Assembly (NCBI GenBank): GCA_018401055.1 | Contig: JAGYLB010000029.1 | Span: 1 to 7,670, forward strand | Source of the DNA: Roseicyclus sp. | GTDB lineage: Bacteria; Pseudomonadota; Alphaproteobacteria; Rhodobacterales; Rhodobacteraceae | Direction: 5' to 3' | Length of the DNA stretch: 7,670 nt | Part shown: piece by piece, positions 1 through 6,419 of the stretch | Layout: each line of letters opens with the position of its first letter | Position numbering within the stretch: position 1 is the first letter of the stretch | The notes under the pieces: generated by a model | Databases searched by the model: none | Told to the model about the DNA's origin: nothing | What the model saw: only the letters and a program-made list of their open reading frames with translations | Translations under genes and position numbers: made by a program

Positions 1-303
1 GGGCGCAAGATCCATTTCGACGGCTACCGTATCCGCGTGGGCGAGCAGGTCACGCTGGCCAAGCTCGATGAAGAGCCCGGTCGCTTTCTCATTGCCGCCT
101 ATGGTAGCGCCCCGGCCCGGCTCGAGACTGCACGCAGCTACGAGAGCGTCAACCATGCGGGCCGCTTCGTGACGCTGGCCAGCCATGACACTCTTCCCGC
201 TGCCGCCACCGCGGCCCAGGCCAGCGGCGCGGATGAGACCCGCATCTTCCGCATCCTGCGCGACTATACCCTGACCGACCGGGCCGAGGCGCCACAGCCC
301 TGA
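1..303 (+). CDS. 3' end of an unrecognised protein gene (partial)
   Basis: This open frame runs in from the left edge of the window and stops with TGA at 301-303, so only the last 100 codons are visible. Codon use is GC-rich at third positions, as in the genes that follow, and the reading is uninterrupted, which supports real coding. The visible part has no membrane segment or obvious motif; it is Ala-rich and ends with a short Pro-containing tail (AEAPQP). I do not recognise the family. It does not look like the PUA domain that ends many ProB proteins, although proB is the usual partner of the proA that follows. The gap to proA is 62 bases with no hairpin or T-tract that I can see, so co-transcription with proA is possible. 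Confidence 0.7.
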   Translation, partial: GRKIHFDGYRIRVGEQVTLAKLDEEPGRFLIAAYGSAPARLETARSYESVNHAGRFVTLASHDTLPAAATAAQASGADETRIFRILRDYTLTDRAEAPQP

Positions 304-353
304 CCCCTTCATCTTCCCGAAAATACGGCTATCCTGCCCCCTCCATCCGCTGC

Positions 354-359
354 GTGAGG
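354..359 (+). promoter_or_regulatory. Ribosome binding site deciding the proA start
   Basis: The bases GTGAGG at 354-359 lie six bases before the ATG at 366 and match the Shine-Dalgarno core (GAGG). The GTG at 354 could itself be read as an in-frame start, but it has no comparable upstream site and would add only four residues. The ATG at 366 is therefore preferred. Confidence 0.55.
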
Positions 360-365
360 CCTGCC

Positions 366-1646
366 ATGAACGACCTGACCCCCGAGACCGCGCAGGACAT
401 TCCCGCCCTGATGCGCGCGATCGGCCAAAAGGCGCGGGACGCTGCAGCAACGCTGGCCTTTGCGTCGGCTCAGGCCAAACAACGGGCGCTCGAGGCCGCG
501 GCCGAGGCCGTGTCGTCACGGCAGGCCGAGATCCTTGCCGCCAATGCCAAGGATATGGCCTTCGGCCGCGACAAGGGGTTGTCTGCCGCGATGCTGGACC
601 GGCTGATGCTCGACGATGTACGGATTGCAGCCATCGTAGCAGGTCTGCGCGCAGTGGCGGCGCAAGACGATCCCGTGGGCGCGGTCATCACCGAATGGGA
701 CCGTCCGAACGGTCTGCACATCCAGCGCGTGCGCACGCCGCTGGGTGTGGTGGGGGTGATCTTCGAGAGCCGCCCCAATGTGACCGCAGATGCCGGTGCG
801 CTATGCCTGAAATCGGGCAATGCGGTGATCTTGCGCGGCGGATCGGAGAGCTTTCATTCCTCGGGTGTGCTGGTCGATTGCCTGCGCGAAGGCCTCAAGG
901 CTGCTGATTTGCCCGAGGATGCCGTGCAGCTTGTGCCCACGCGCGACCGGGCGGCGGTGCGTGAATTGCTCACCATGACAGAGTTCGTCGATGTCATCGT
1001 GCCCCGCGGTGGCAAGGGGCTGGTGGGTCTGGTGCAGGCCGAGGCGCGGGTGCCGGTCTTTGCCCATCTCGAAGGCATCTGCCATGTCTACATCGACCGC
1101 GCCTGCGACCCCGAGATGGCGCTCAAGGTCGTGTTGAACGCCAAGACGCGCCGCACGGGCATCTGCGGGGCCGCCGAGTGCCTGCTGATCCACCGCGATG
1201 TGGCGGATACGATCGGGCAGGGCGTGGTGCGCGCGCTGATCGACGCAGGTGTCGAGGTGCGCGGCGATGCGGCCTTGCAGAAGATCCCTGGCGTGGTGCC
1301 TGCGCAAGACGACGATTGGGGCCGTGAATACCTCGACATGATCATCGCCGCCCGGGTTGTCGACGATATCGACCAAGCCATCGCCCATATCCGCCGCTTT
1401 GGGTCCAGCCATACCGAAAGCATCCTGACCGAGGATGACCAAGCGGCTGCGCGGTTCTTTAAGCGGCTCGATAGCGCGATCCTGATGCGCAACGCATCGA
1501 CCCAGTTCGCCGATGGCGGTGAATTCGGCATGGGCGCCGAGATCGGCATCGCGACAGGCAAGATGCATGCGCGCGGACCGGTGGGAGCCGAGCAGCTGAC
1601 CTCGTTCAAATATCTCGTGACCGGACACGGCACGACCCGACCCTAG
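366..1646 (+). CDS. proA: Gamma-glutamyl phosphate reductase (ProA)
   Basis: ProA reduces gamma-glutamyl phosphate to glutamate-5-semialdehyde with NADPH, the second step of proline synthesis from glutamate; it is cytosolic and belongs to the aldehyde dehydrogenase superfamily. From the ATG at 366 the protein has 426 residues, close to the usual 415-420. The family marks are clear: the [13 protein letters not shown] cofactor-region motif starts at residue 133, the catalytic cysteine is C267 in the [10 protein letters not shown] context, an SSHTESI segment of the ProA signature follows, and the C-terminal block contains [17 protein letters not shown] and [15 protein letters not shown]. All are intact. 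The gene upstream is not recognisable as proB, which is unusual because the two are often adjacent. A weak hairpin follows the stop codon, and the next gene starts 73 bases later on the same strand. Confidence 0.97.
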   Translation: MNDLTPETAQDIPALMRAIGQKARDAAATLAFASAQAKQRALEAAAEAVSSRQAEILAANAKDMAFGRDKGLSAAMLDRLMLDDVRIAAIVAGLRAVAAQDDPVGAVITEWDRPNGLHIQRVRTPLGVVGVIFESRPNVTADAGALCLKSGNAVILRGGSESFHSSGVLVDCLREGLKAADLPEDAVQLVPTRDRAAVRELLTMTEFVDVIVPRGGKGLVGLVQAEARVPVFAHLEGICHVYIDRACDPEMALKVVLNAKTRRTGICGAAECLLIHRDVADTIGQGVVRALIDAGVEVRGDAALQKIPGVVPAQDDDWGREYLDMIIAARVVDDIDQAIAHIRRFGSSHTESILTEDDQAAARFFKRLDSAILMRNASTQFADGGEFGMGAEIGIATGKMHARGPVGAEQLTSFKYLVTGHGTTRP

Positions 1647-1668
1647 GAAAACCCGTGCCGGATTTTCC
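1646..1668 (+). terminator. Weak hairpin after proA
   Basis: GGAAAA (1646-1651) pairs with TTTTCC (1663-1668). Inside, after one C-A mismatch, CC at 1653-1654 can pair with GG at 1660-1661. The hairpin sits directly on the proA stop codon. It is short and has no T-run after it, so termination is only a possibility. Confidence 0.2.
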
Positions 1669-1675
1669 GACCTGT

Positions 1676-1695
1676 GAATTTTTGTATGAAAATTC
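1676..1695. repeat. AT-rich inverted repeat upstream of the PLP enzyme gene
   Basis: GAATTTT (1676-1682) and AAAATTC (1689-1695) are perfect inverted arms around a six-base spacer. The element lies 24 bases before the ATG at 1720 in an otherwise GC-rich sequence, where a promoter or operator would be expected. A weak -10-like TATGAA (1685-1690) falls within it. Its role as a regulator site is inferred only from position and symmetry. Confidence 0.35.
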
Positions 1696-1719
1696 GCACC
1701 CTTACCCGATGGAGTTCTC

Positions 1720-2907
1720 ATGACCGACCGCCGAAACGACCGCCCCCAGACCCTCGTGCGCCGCCATCCCCTGCGCGAAGGTGTCAGCCGGGCCGTGGTC
1801 ACCCCGATCCAGCCTTCGGTGGTCTATGCCTCCCCCTCGATTGACATGCTGCATGCCCAATACGAGGGCCGCGCGCAGGGCTACACATACGCTCGCGAAG
1901 GCCATCCGAACGCCACTTTGCTCGCGCAAAAGATCGACATGCTCGAAGGGGCCGAGGGTGGCCTGATCACCGGCTCGGGCATGGCCGCCGTGACGGCGGC
2001 GATCATGGGGATCTTGGGGGCAGGGGACCATATCATCGGCGCTGACCAGCTCTATGGCCGCTCGCTGCGCCTGATGCATCAGGACCTCGCGCGCTTCGGC
2101 ATCGCCACCACGGTCGTCGATCCGACGAATCCCGAGGCGTTGCGCGCAGCCATCCGGCCCGAGACCAAGATGATCTTGATCGAGGTCGTGTCGAACCCCA
2201 CGCTGCGCATCGCCGACATGGAGGGCATCCTGGCTGTCGCCACGGAGGCCGGCGTGCGCGTTGCGGTCGACAACACCTTCACCACCCCCATCGGCTACCG
2301 GCCTTTTGACCATGGCGCCGATATCGTGATCCATTCGGTCACCAAGCTGCTGGCCGGCCATTCCGACGTGACACTGGGCTATGTCGCCGCCCGAGATCCT
2401 GCCGACGCGAAGAAGATCTACGATTTCGCCGTGACAACCGGCATGACGCCCAGCCCCTATGACTGCTGGCTGGCCGAACGGGGGCTCTACACCTTTCCGC
2501 TGCGCTTCGACCGGGCCGAGGCGAATGCCGCGAAACTGGCTGACTGGCTGGCCGAACAGCCCAAGGTGTCGCAGGTGCTTTATCCCGGTCGCGCCGATCA
2601 CCCCGACCATGCGCAGGCGCAAAAGATCCTTGGCGCGCGCTTCGGCAACATGCTGAGCTTCCGCATCGACGGCAACGAGGCGGCGGCGAACCGCATGATC
2701 ATGGCCATGCCCGAGATGGCCTTTGCGCCGACCTTGGGCGATGTCGGCACTACGGTAAGCCACCCGCCATCCTCGTCTCACCGGGGCCTCACGCCTGCGG
2801 GCCGCGCGGCGCTGGGGATCACCGACGGGTTTTTCCGTGTCTCGGTCGGGATCGAGGATGTGGATCTGTTGATGGCGGATTTCGCGGCAGGTCTTGCCGC
2901 CGTCTGA
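1720..2907 (+). CDS. Cystathionine gamma-synthase/beta-lyase family PLP enzyme
   Basis: This is a 395-residue member of the Cys/Met-metabolism PLP-dependent family, whose members make or break C-S bonds in cystathionine, homocysteine and methionine. Visible marks are the YTYAREGHPN segment with Y57 and R59, which in the family contact the PLP phosphate of the neighbouring subunit; the GSGMAA loop (85-90); Y112 in the QLYGRS segment, which stacks on PLP; D184 in AVDNTF, which holds the pyridine nitrogen; the Schiff-base lysine K209 in HSVTKLLAGHSD; and R373 near the end, which binds the substrate carboxylate. Length is normal for the family. The ATG at 1720 has a good GGAG site at 1711-1714. 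Sequence alone does not separate cystathionine beta-lyase, gamma-synthase, methionine gamma-lyase and sulfhydrylase activities, so no symbol is given. The gene ends at a convergent boundary marked by a GC-rich hairpin. Confidence 0.92.
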   Translation: MTDRRNDRPQTLVRRHPLREGVSRAVVTPIQPSVVYASPSIDMLHAQYEGRAQGYTYAREGHPNATLLAQKIDMLEGAEGGLITGSGMAAVTAAIMGILGAGDHIIGADQLYGRSLRLMHQDLARFGIATTVVDPTNPEALRAAIRPETKMILIEVVSNPTLRIADMEGILAVATEAGVRVAVDNTFTTPIGYRPFDHGADIVIHSVTKLLAGHSDVTLGYVAARDPADAKKIYDFAVTTGMTPSPYDCWLAERGLYTFPLRFDRAEANAAKLADWLAEQPKVSQVLYPGRADHPDHAQAQKILGARFGNMLSFRIDGNEAAANRMIMAMPEMAFAPTLGDVGTTVSHPPSSSHRGLTPAGRAALGITDGFFRVSVGIEDVDLLMADFAAGLAAV

Positions 2908-2920
2908 CCGCTTGCGAACG

Positions 2921-2940
2921 CGGGCCGCTCCGGCGGCCCG
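2921..2940. terminator. Bidirectional hairpin between convergent genes
   Basis: CGGGCCG (2921-2927) and CGGCCCG (2934-2940) form a perfect 7-bp GC stem around a six-base loop. It lies 13 bases after the stop codon of the PLP enzyme gene and directly abuts the stop codon of the - strand gene that begins its complement at 2941. There is no strong T-run on either side, so it is a termination-type hairpin by position and strength rather than a textbook terminator. Confidence 0.55.
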
Positions 2941-3372
2941 TTACAGCGAATGCAGTGGCGTCGAGCCGTCCAGCACGATCACATCGAAATTGATGTTGGG
3001 CGATTGCGCCGACACCTCGCGCCGGATCAGGTTGGCGCTGGGCAATCTGTCAACCAGCGCCAGATACCGTCCGCGATAGCCACATTGGGTCAGGATGCGC
3101 GCAAGATCCAGCGCGTCGAATTCCGGCGTCAGCAGCGGCGATAGCACCAAATCCGGGGCATGCGGACCGGTCATCAGCTCGTCGGGCAGTTCGACAAGTC
3201 CTGTGCGACGGATGTTCGAGCCGGGTTGCAAGACATGGCGGGGCAGCGCCAAAAGTGCCGCTTCGCTCAAGGCCAGCGACAGCACCTTGAGCGCCGCCTC
3301 ATCCACACTGTCCTCGGTCCGGCGGTCCGGCGCGATCGGGCGCCTGTCTCTTCCGTCCATCATCGGCATCAC
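2941..3372 (-). CDS. Conserved-looking hypothetical protein, 143 aa
   Basis: I do not recognise this gene, but it looks real: it fills the space between two well-defined genes, has GC-rich third positions, and ends neatly at a shared hairpin. The protein is soluble, with no signal peptide or membrane segment. The N-terminal 20 residues are charged and probably disordered. The C-terminal half (about 70-137) alternates hydrophobic strands and helices (PDLVLSPLL, then FDALDLARIL, YRGRYLALV, and FDVIVLD), loosely like the second half of a response-regulator receiver fold; this is only an impression. The start is uncertain: GTG at 3372 or ATG at 3369, 3363 or 3360 are all in frame, and the nearest AGGA (3384-3387 on the complement) favours the upstream ones. 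The gene is divergent from phoR with about 230 bases between starts, so shared regulation is possible. Confidence 0.72.
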   Translation of the reverse strand: MMPMMDGRDRRPIAPDRRTEDSVDEAALKVLSLALSEAALLALPRHVLQPGSNIRRTGLVELPDELMTGPHAPDLVLSPLLTPEFDALDLARILTQCGYRGRYLALVDRLPSANLIRREVSAQSPNINFDVIVLDGSTPLHSL

Positions 3373-3456
3373 GCCCGGGCAGGTCCTGTCGTTCCTGGGG
3401 TCACCCTTTGGAACATGGCTGACGGTCGCCGCCTGCCACGCCAGCGCCGTGGGGAA

Positions 3457-3485
3457 ACACTACACAGAAGGAATGTCTTTGGCAA
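3457..3485 (-). promoter_or_regulatory. Possible promoter of the hypothetical gene
   Basis: On the - strand TTGCCA (complement of 3480-3485) is separated by 17 bases from TAGTGT (complement of 3457-3462). The -35 element fits the TTGACA consensus at five of six positions; the -10 element is poor. The start of transcription would fall near 3450, some 78 bases before the GTG at 3372. The -35 element overlaps the palindrome at 3474-3490, so a protein bound there would compete with RNA polymerase. Confidence 0.25.
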
Positions 3486-3490
3486 AGACA
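3474..3490. repeat. Perfect palindrome in the divergent intergenic region
   Basis: TGTCTTT (3474-3480) and AAAGACA (3484-3490) are perfect inverted arms around GGC. The element is roughly midway between the divergent starts at 3372 and 3604, and is followed by an AT-rich run (3491-3504). The arms do not match the direct-repeat PhoB box that might be expected next to phoR. An operator read by an unknown regulator is the simplest interpretation. Confidence 0.45.
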
Positions 3491-3603
3491 ACTTTTGATA
3501 AAACAGGGAGTTTTCAACAAGATTGCCAAGCCCTGCGAATTGCGGCACTTCGACCGGGGTGATGTCGCGCCAAGGCGGGGCGGTCGCACGGACGGGGGCA
3601 GGG

Positions 3604-4689
3604 ATGACCGGGACGCAACTGATCGACGTGATGAATGCCGTGCCCGAGCCGATGCTGCACCTGTCGGCGACCGGGCAGGTCGAAGCCGCCAACGCGGCCG
3701 CACGCGCGCTTCTGGGGGACTGGATCGAGGGGCGTAGCTGCGCCACCGTGCTGCGCCAACCCGGGCTTCTCAGCCGGATCGAGGCCGTGCAGGCGGGCGA
3801 GGCCGCCAGCGAAGCGCGGATGCAGATCACTGACCAGACCGGAGAGACGCAGTATCTGGTGCGGATCACGCCCTTGGGCGAAAGGTCGGCGCGGGCAGGG
3901 GGGCATGCCTTGCTCCTGCATTTCACCGACATCACCCATCTGCGCGAGGCCGAGGAAATGCGACGCGATTTCGTCGCCAATGTCAGCCATGAGCTGCGCA
4001 CGCCGCTGACCGCCGTTCTGGGGTTCATCGAAACCCTGCGAGGCCCCGCGCGCGAGGATACCGCCGCGCGCGAGCGGTTTCTGGGCATCATGGAGGGTGA
4101 GGCGCGGCGGATGAACCGGCTGGTGTCGGACCTGCTGTCGCTCAGCCGGGTCGAGTCGCAAGAGCGTCAACGCCCCTCGGGCGAGGTCGATCTCAAGGCG
4201 GTTCTGGACGGCGTGATCGCAGCGCTCAGGCCCGCGGCCGAGGAACAGGCATGCACCCTTGAGCTGGAGCTGACGCCCGCCGATCCATCGCTGCTTTTGG
4301 GACCCGCGGGAGAAAACTACCGGATGCGCGGCGACCGTGATCAGGTGATGCAGGTGTTCCTGAACCTGACCGAGAATGCGCTGAAATACGGAGGCACCGG
4401 CAAACCCGTGACCTTGCGGCTGGGGTGGCAGGAAGGCAGCGGCAACCTCAAGGGTCCGGTGCTGCGCGCCGAGGTCGTGGATCGGGGCGACGGGATCGAC
4501 CCGTTGCATCTGCCGCGTTTGACCGAACGCTTCTACCGCGTCGACACGCATCGCAGCCGGGCGATGGGGGGCACGGGGTTGGGGCTGGCCATCGTCAAGC
4601 ACATCGTCAACCGTCATCGCGGACGGCTGAGGATCGAGTCGGTGCAGGGCAAGGGCAGCACGTTCACGGTGCTGTTTCCGCCGGATTGA
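3604..4689 (+). CDS. phoR: PhoR-type sensor histidine kinase
   Basis: This is a two-component histidine kinase of the PhoR class, which in other bacteria phosphorylates PhoB in response to phosphate limitation. From the ATG at 3604 it has 361 residues. A PAS-like domain covers about 5-110, including the LRQPGLLSRIEAV segment common in PhoR proteins of this group. The HisKA domain follows with the phospho-acceptor H129 in VSHELRTPL; the ATPase domain has the N box (N258 in NLTENALKYG), the G1 box (D293-G297, DRGDG) and the G2 box (GGTGLGLA from 322). No hydrophobic membrane segment is visible, so it appears cytosolic. The start was chosen because GGGG lies five bases upstream; in-frame TTG at 3523, GTG at 3559 and ATG at 3562 would give longer forms. 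No phoB, pst or phoU gene lies next to it here, so the phosphate role rests on sequence class alone. Confidence 0.85.
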   Translation: MTGTQLIDVMNAVPEPMLHLSATGQVEAANAAARALLGDWIEGRSCATVLRQPGLLSRIEAVQAGEAASEARMQITDQTGETQYLVRITPLGERSARAGGHALLLHFTDITHLREAEEMRRDFVANVSHELRTPLTAVLGFIETLRGPAREDTAARERFLGIMEGEARRMNRLVSDLLSLSRVESQERQRPSGEVDLKAVLDGVIAALRPAAEEQACTLELELTPADPSLLLGPAGENYRMRGDRDQVMQVFLNLTENALKYGGTGKPVTLRLGWQEGSGNLKGPVLRAEVVDRGDGIDPLHLPRLTERFYRVDTHRSRAMGGTGLGLAIVKHIVNRHRGRLRIESVQGKGSTFTVLFPPD

Positions 4690-4731
4690 ACCAGCGCAAG
4701 GTGATCGCTTTGGTTGTGTTCATTTATCCGG

Positions 4732-4743
4732 TAATCATGATTA
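4732..4743. repeat. 12-bp perfect palindrome in AT-rich DNA
   Basis: TAATCATGATTA reads the same on both strands. It sits in the only strongly AT-rich segment between phoR and aroQ, which makes it a candidate operator or promoter-proximal site. It is not a clear match to the FNR (TTGAT-N4-ATCAA) or CRP consensus. Confidence 0.35.
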
Positions 4744-4947
4744 TGTTAAATATATAGCCACAGGAATTGCATGGTCCGTGGCCTCGCGTGCCGGGTCCGA
4801 TCTGCAAGATCGCATCAAGACTGCCCCACAACTCATTGGTATGGCGTTGAAATCGGAAATGTCCTTGCCTTGTGCCGATGTGGCGCCGCACGCGCCGCAA
4901 GACGATGCCACAGTCCACAAGTGCTTGACGGATCGTTGTTTTCGCCT

Positions 4948-4976
4948 CTTCCGCAAGGCGCAAAGCGGCGTATAGT
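4948..4976 (+). promoter_or_regulatory. Possible aroQ-luxR promoter
   Basis: TATAGT (4971-4976) is a good -10 match. CTTCCG (4948-4953), 17 bases upstream, is a partial -35 match of the CTTGAC type. Transcription would begin near 4983, giving a very short leader that still contains the AGAGGGA ribosome site at 4984-4990. A second -35-like TTGACG at 4925-4930 has no -10 partner at proper spacing. Confidence 0.3.
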
Positions 4977-4996
4977 GCGCCCCAGAGGGATAGCAC

Positions 4997-5440
4997 ATGA
5001 ATATTCTGGTCCTGAACGGCCCGAACTTGAACCTGCTTGGCACGCGGGAACCTTCGATCTACGGGCATACGACCCTTCCCGATATCGAGGCGGCCTGCAT
5101 CGCGCATGGCAAAACGTTGGGCCTTGCCGTCACTTGCGCGCAATCCAACCACGAGGGCGCGATGGTCGATCACTTGCACGCCGCGCGGGGCGTGATGGCC
5201 GGTGTCGTCCTGAACGCTGGCGCCTACACCCATACCTCGGTGGCGCTTCGCGACGCGATCACGGCGACGGAATTGCCGGTGGTCGAACTGCACCTGTCCA
5301 ACACCCATGCCCGCGAGGCGTTTCGTCATGTCTCGCTGATCGCGCCGGTCTGCATCGGCATGATCCAGGGTTTCGGCGCGCGCGGCTACCCCCTCGCGCT
5401 CACGGCACTTCACGGACATCTGAGTGGAGAAACGGCATGA
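4997..5440 (+). CDS. aroQ: Type II 3-dehydroquinate dehydratase
   Basis: AroQ removes water from 3-dehydroquinate to give 3-dehydroshikimate, the third step of the shikimate pathway to aromatic amino acids; type II enzymes are small cytosolic dodecamers. The 147-residue length is typical. The N-terminal signature NGPNLNLLGTREPSIYG (7-23) carries R17 and the catalytic Y22. N73 and H79 lie in NAGAYTHTS, H99 in ELHLSN, and R106 and R110 in the AREAFR segment. These match the Mycobacterium tuberculosis active-site set (R19, Y24, N75, H81, H101, R108, R112) with a constant offset of two, so the enzyme should be active. The ATG has a strong AGAGGGA site six bases upstream. The stop codon overlaps the start of the LuxR-type gene by four bases. 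In many bacteria aroQ is followed by accB-accC instead, so this neighbour is notable. Confidence 0.97.
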   Translation: MNILVLNGPNLNLLGTREPSIYGHTTLPDIEAACIAHGKTLGLAVTCAQSNHEGAMVDHLHAARGVMAGVVLNAGAYTHTSVALRDAITATELPVVELHLSNTHAREAFRHVSLIAPVCIGMIQGFGARGYPLALTALHGHLSGETA

Positions 5441-6243
5441 AACGCTTGCGCCCCTATCTCAAGATGACTTCGGTCGAGGATCTCTGGGCCCATCACACGC
5501 GGGTCATGGCCGAGTTCGGCTTTGACAGGCTGTTCTACGCCTTCAACGCCTTTCGCGGTGCCGGGCTTTATGACAACCCCGAGGATGCGCTGCTGCTGAC
5601 CAATATGCCGACCGATTATATCGACGCATATGTGGCGGGCGGCATGTTCCGTGACGGCATGATGATGAGGTGGGCAATCAAGAATACCGGCAGCGCATCT
5701 TGGCACCGCGTCTATGCGGAAATGGCCGATCAGCCGGTGACAGAGGGCGAACGCGCCATGCGAGCGCTGAACGAGCGTCACGGCATTCTGGCGGGCTATA
5801 CGATCAGCTTTCCCATGGGCATCAAGAACGCCAATGCAGGCATCGGGATGGCCGTGCGCCGCGACATGACGCAGGCGGATGCGGATGCGATCTGGGCCGA
5901 GCATGGCGCCGATATCGAGACGATCAACCATGTCGCCCACCTGTGCATCTTGCAACTGCCGGCCACAGGCCAGCGCACGCTGCTGACACCGCGACAGGCC
6001 GAGGTGCTGGAGCTGGTGGCCGATGGCAAGACCATGCAGGACATCGCCATGATCCTCGAACGCAATGTCGCGACGGTGGAAAAGCACCTGCGCGGCGCGC
6101 GCGATGCCCTTGGCGTGGAAACCACGGCACAGGCGGTCCGTAAGGCCTCGATTCTGAACCAGATTTTCCGGATCGAGACCACCCCTGCCCCGCAACCCGG
6201 CGCACCGTTGCACATGGCCGGAACGGTCGGTCAGAGCCGCTGA
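5437..6243 (+). CDS. LuxR-type regulator with autoinducer-binding-like domain
   Basis: The 268-residue protein has the two-domain plan of quorum-sensing LuxR receptors: an N-terminal autoinducer-binding-like domain (about 10-170) and a LuxR helix-turn-helix (about 183-240, LTPRQAEVLELVADGKT then IAMILERNVATVEKHLRGA). Against TraR numbering, W57 is Y61, Y61 is Y65, D70 is D73 with one residue missing between, P71 is G74, W85 is W89, G113 is G120, E178 is Q187, L182 is L191 and G188 is G197. The changes at W57 and P71 suggest a ligand other than a standard acyl-homoserine lactone, or a looser pocket. No luxI gene is in the window, so it looks like a LuxR solo. The ATG overlaps the aroQ stop (ATGA) and has GGAG seven bases upstream, which points to coupled translation. 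A Pro-rich tail of about 25 residues follows the DNA-binding domain. Confidence 0.88.
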   Translation: MKRLRPYLKMTSVEDLWAHHTRVMAEFGFDRLFYAFNAFRGAGLYDNPEDALLLTNMPTDYIDAYVAGGMFRDGMMMRWAIKNTGSASWHRVYAEMADQPVTEGERAMRALNERHGILAGYTISFPMGIKNANAGIGMAVRRDMTQADADAIWAEHGADIETINHVAHLCILQLPATGQRTLLTPRQAEVLELVADGKTMQDIAMILERNVATVEKHLRGARDALGVETTAQAVRKASILNQIFRIETTPAPQPGAPLHMAGTVGQSR

Positions 6244-6259
6244 TCGGGCGCGCCCCGGG

Positions 6260-6273
6260 TTGGGTTGACCCAA
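6260..6273. terminator. Short hairpin after luxR
   Basis: TTGGGT (6260-6265) and ACCCAA (6268-6273) are perfect inverted arms around TG, 17 bases after the luxR stop codon and next to the palindrome GGGCGCGCCC. The position suits transcript ending, but the loop is tight and no T-run follows, so the call is weak. Confidence 0.2.
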
Positions 6274-6419
6274 GGTAAGGATTCCCACCGTTTCCCCCGC
6301 CCCTGCTTCGCGGCACAGTCGGGGTGTTCCAAGAGTGACGGCGATTTTGCCGGGAACGTTGGGGATCAAAGCGGTTTAGTCCCGCCCCTGAGATCCTCAG
6401 CCGGGCAACCGGAAAGACA

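Larger units (their letters stand above)
4690..4996. other. Intergenic region between phoR and aroQ with an AT-rich island
   Basis: No convincing gene is seen in these 307 bases. Just after phoR, AACCA-GCG (4689-4696) can pair with CGC-TT-TGGTT (4706-4715) with a two-base bulge, a weak hairpin followed by T-rich sequence that may terminate phoR. Next comes an AT-rich stretch (about 4717-4757) that contains a perfect 12-base palindrome and TATATA at 4751-4756. An AGGA (4762-4765) stands five bases before an ATG at 4771, which opens a long frame in phase with luxR. A 65-codon frame from a GTG at 4778 also exists but lacks typical codon use. Closer to aroQ there is a small hairpin (GGCGC 4882-4886 with GCGCC 4892-4896) and a possible promoter. 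Confidence 0.5.

Noticed and set aside
801..1802. A 333-codon open frame on the - strand across proA
   Set aside because: It is antisense to a fully convincing proA, has unusual His/Arg/Asp-rich composition and no ribosome site; a typical shadow in GC-rich coding DNA.
1702..2781. A 359-codon open frame on the - strand across the PLP enzyme gene
   Set aside because: It is antisense to a gene with all active-site residues in place; composition is shadow-like and no family is recognisable.
3474..3510. PhoB box upstream of phoR
   Set aside because: The sequence is an inverted repeat of TGTCTTT, not the tandem CTGTCAT-type direct repeats of a PhoB box.
3514..4617. A 367-codon open frame on the - strand across phoR
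   Set aside because: It lies antisense to intact H, N, G1 and G2 boxes and shows the Gln/His/Arg/Pro-rich pattern of antisense frames.
4778..4975. A 65-codon frame on the + strand just before aroQ
   Set aside because: It starts with GTG without its own ribosome site, has weak third-position GC bias and occupies what looks like the aroQ promoter region. A small protein cannot be fully excluded.
5410..6369. A 319-codon open frame on the - strand across the LuxR-type gene
   Set aside because: Its first part (6244-6369) reads fairly protein-like, but most of it is antisense to a real gene and no start signal is seen.
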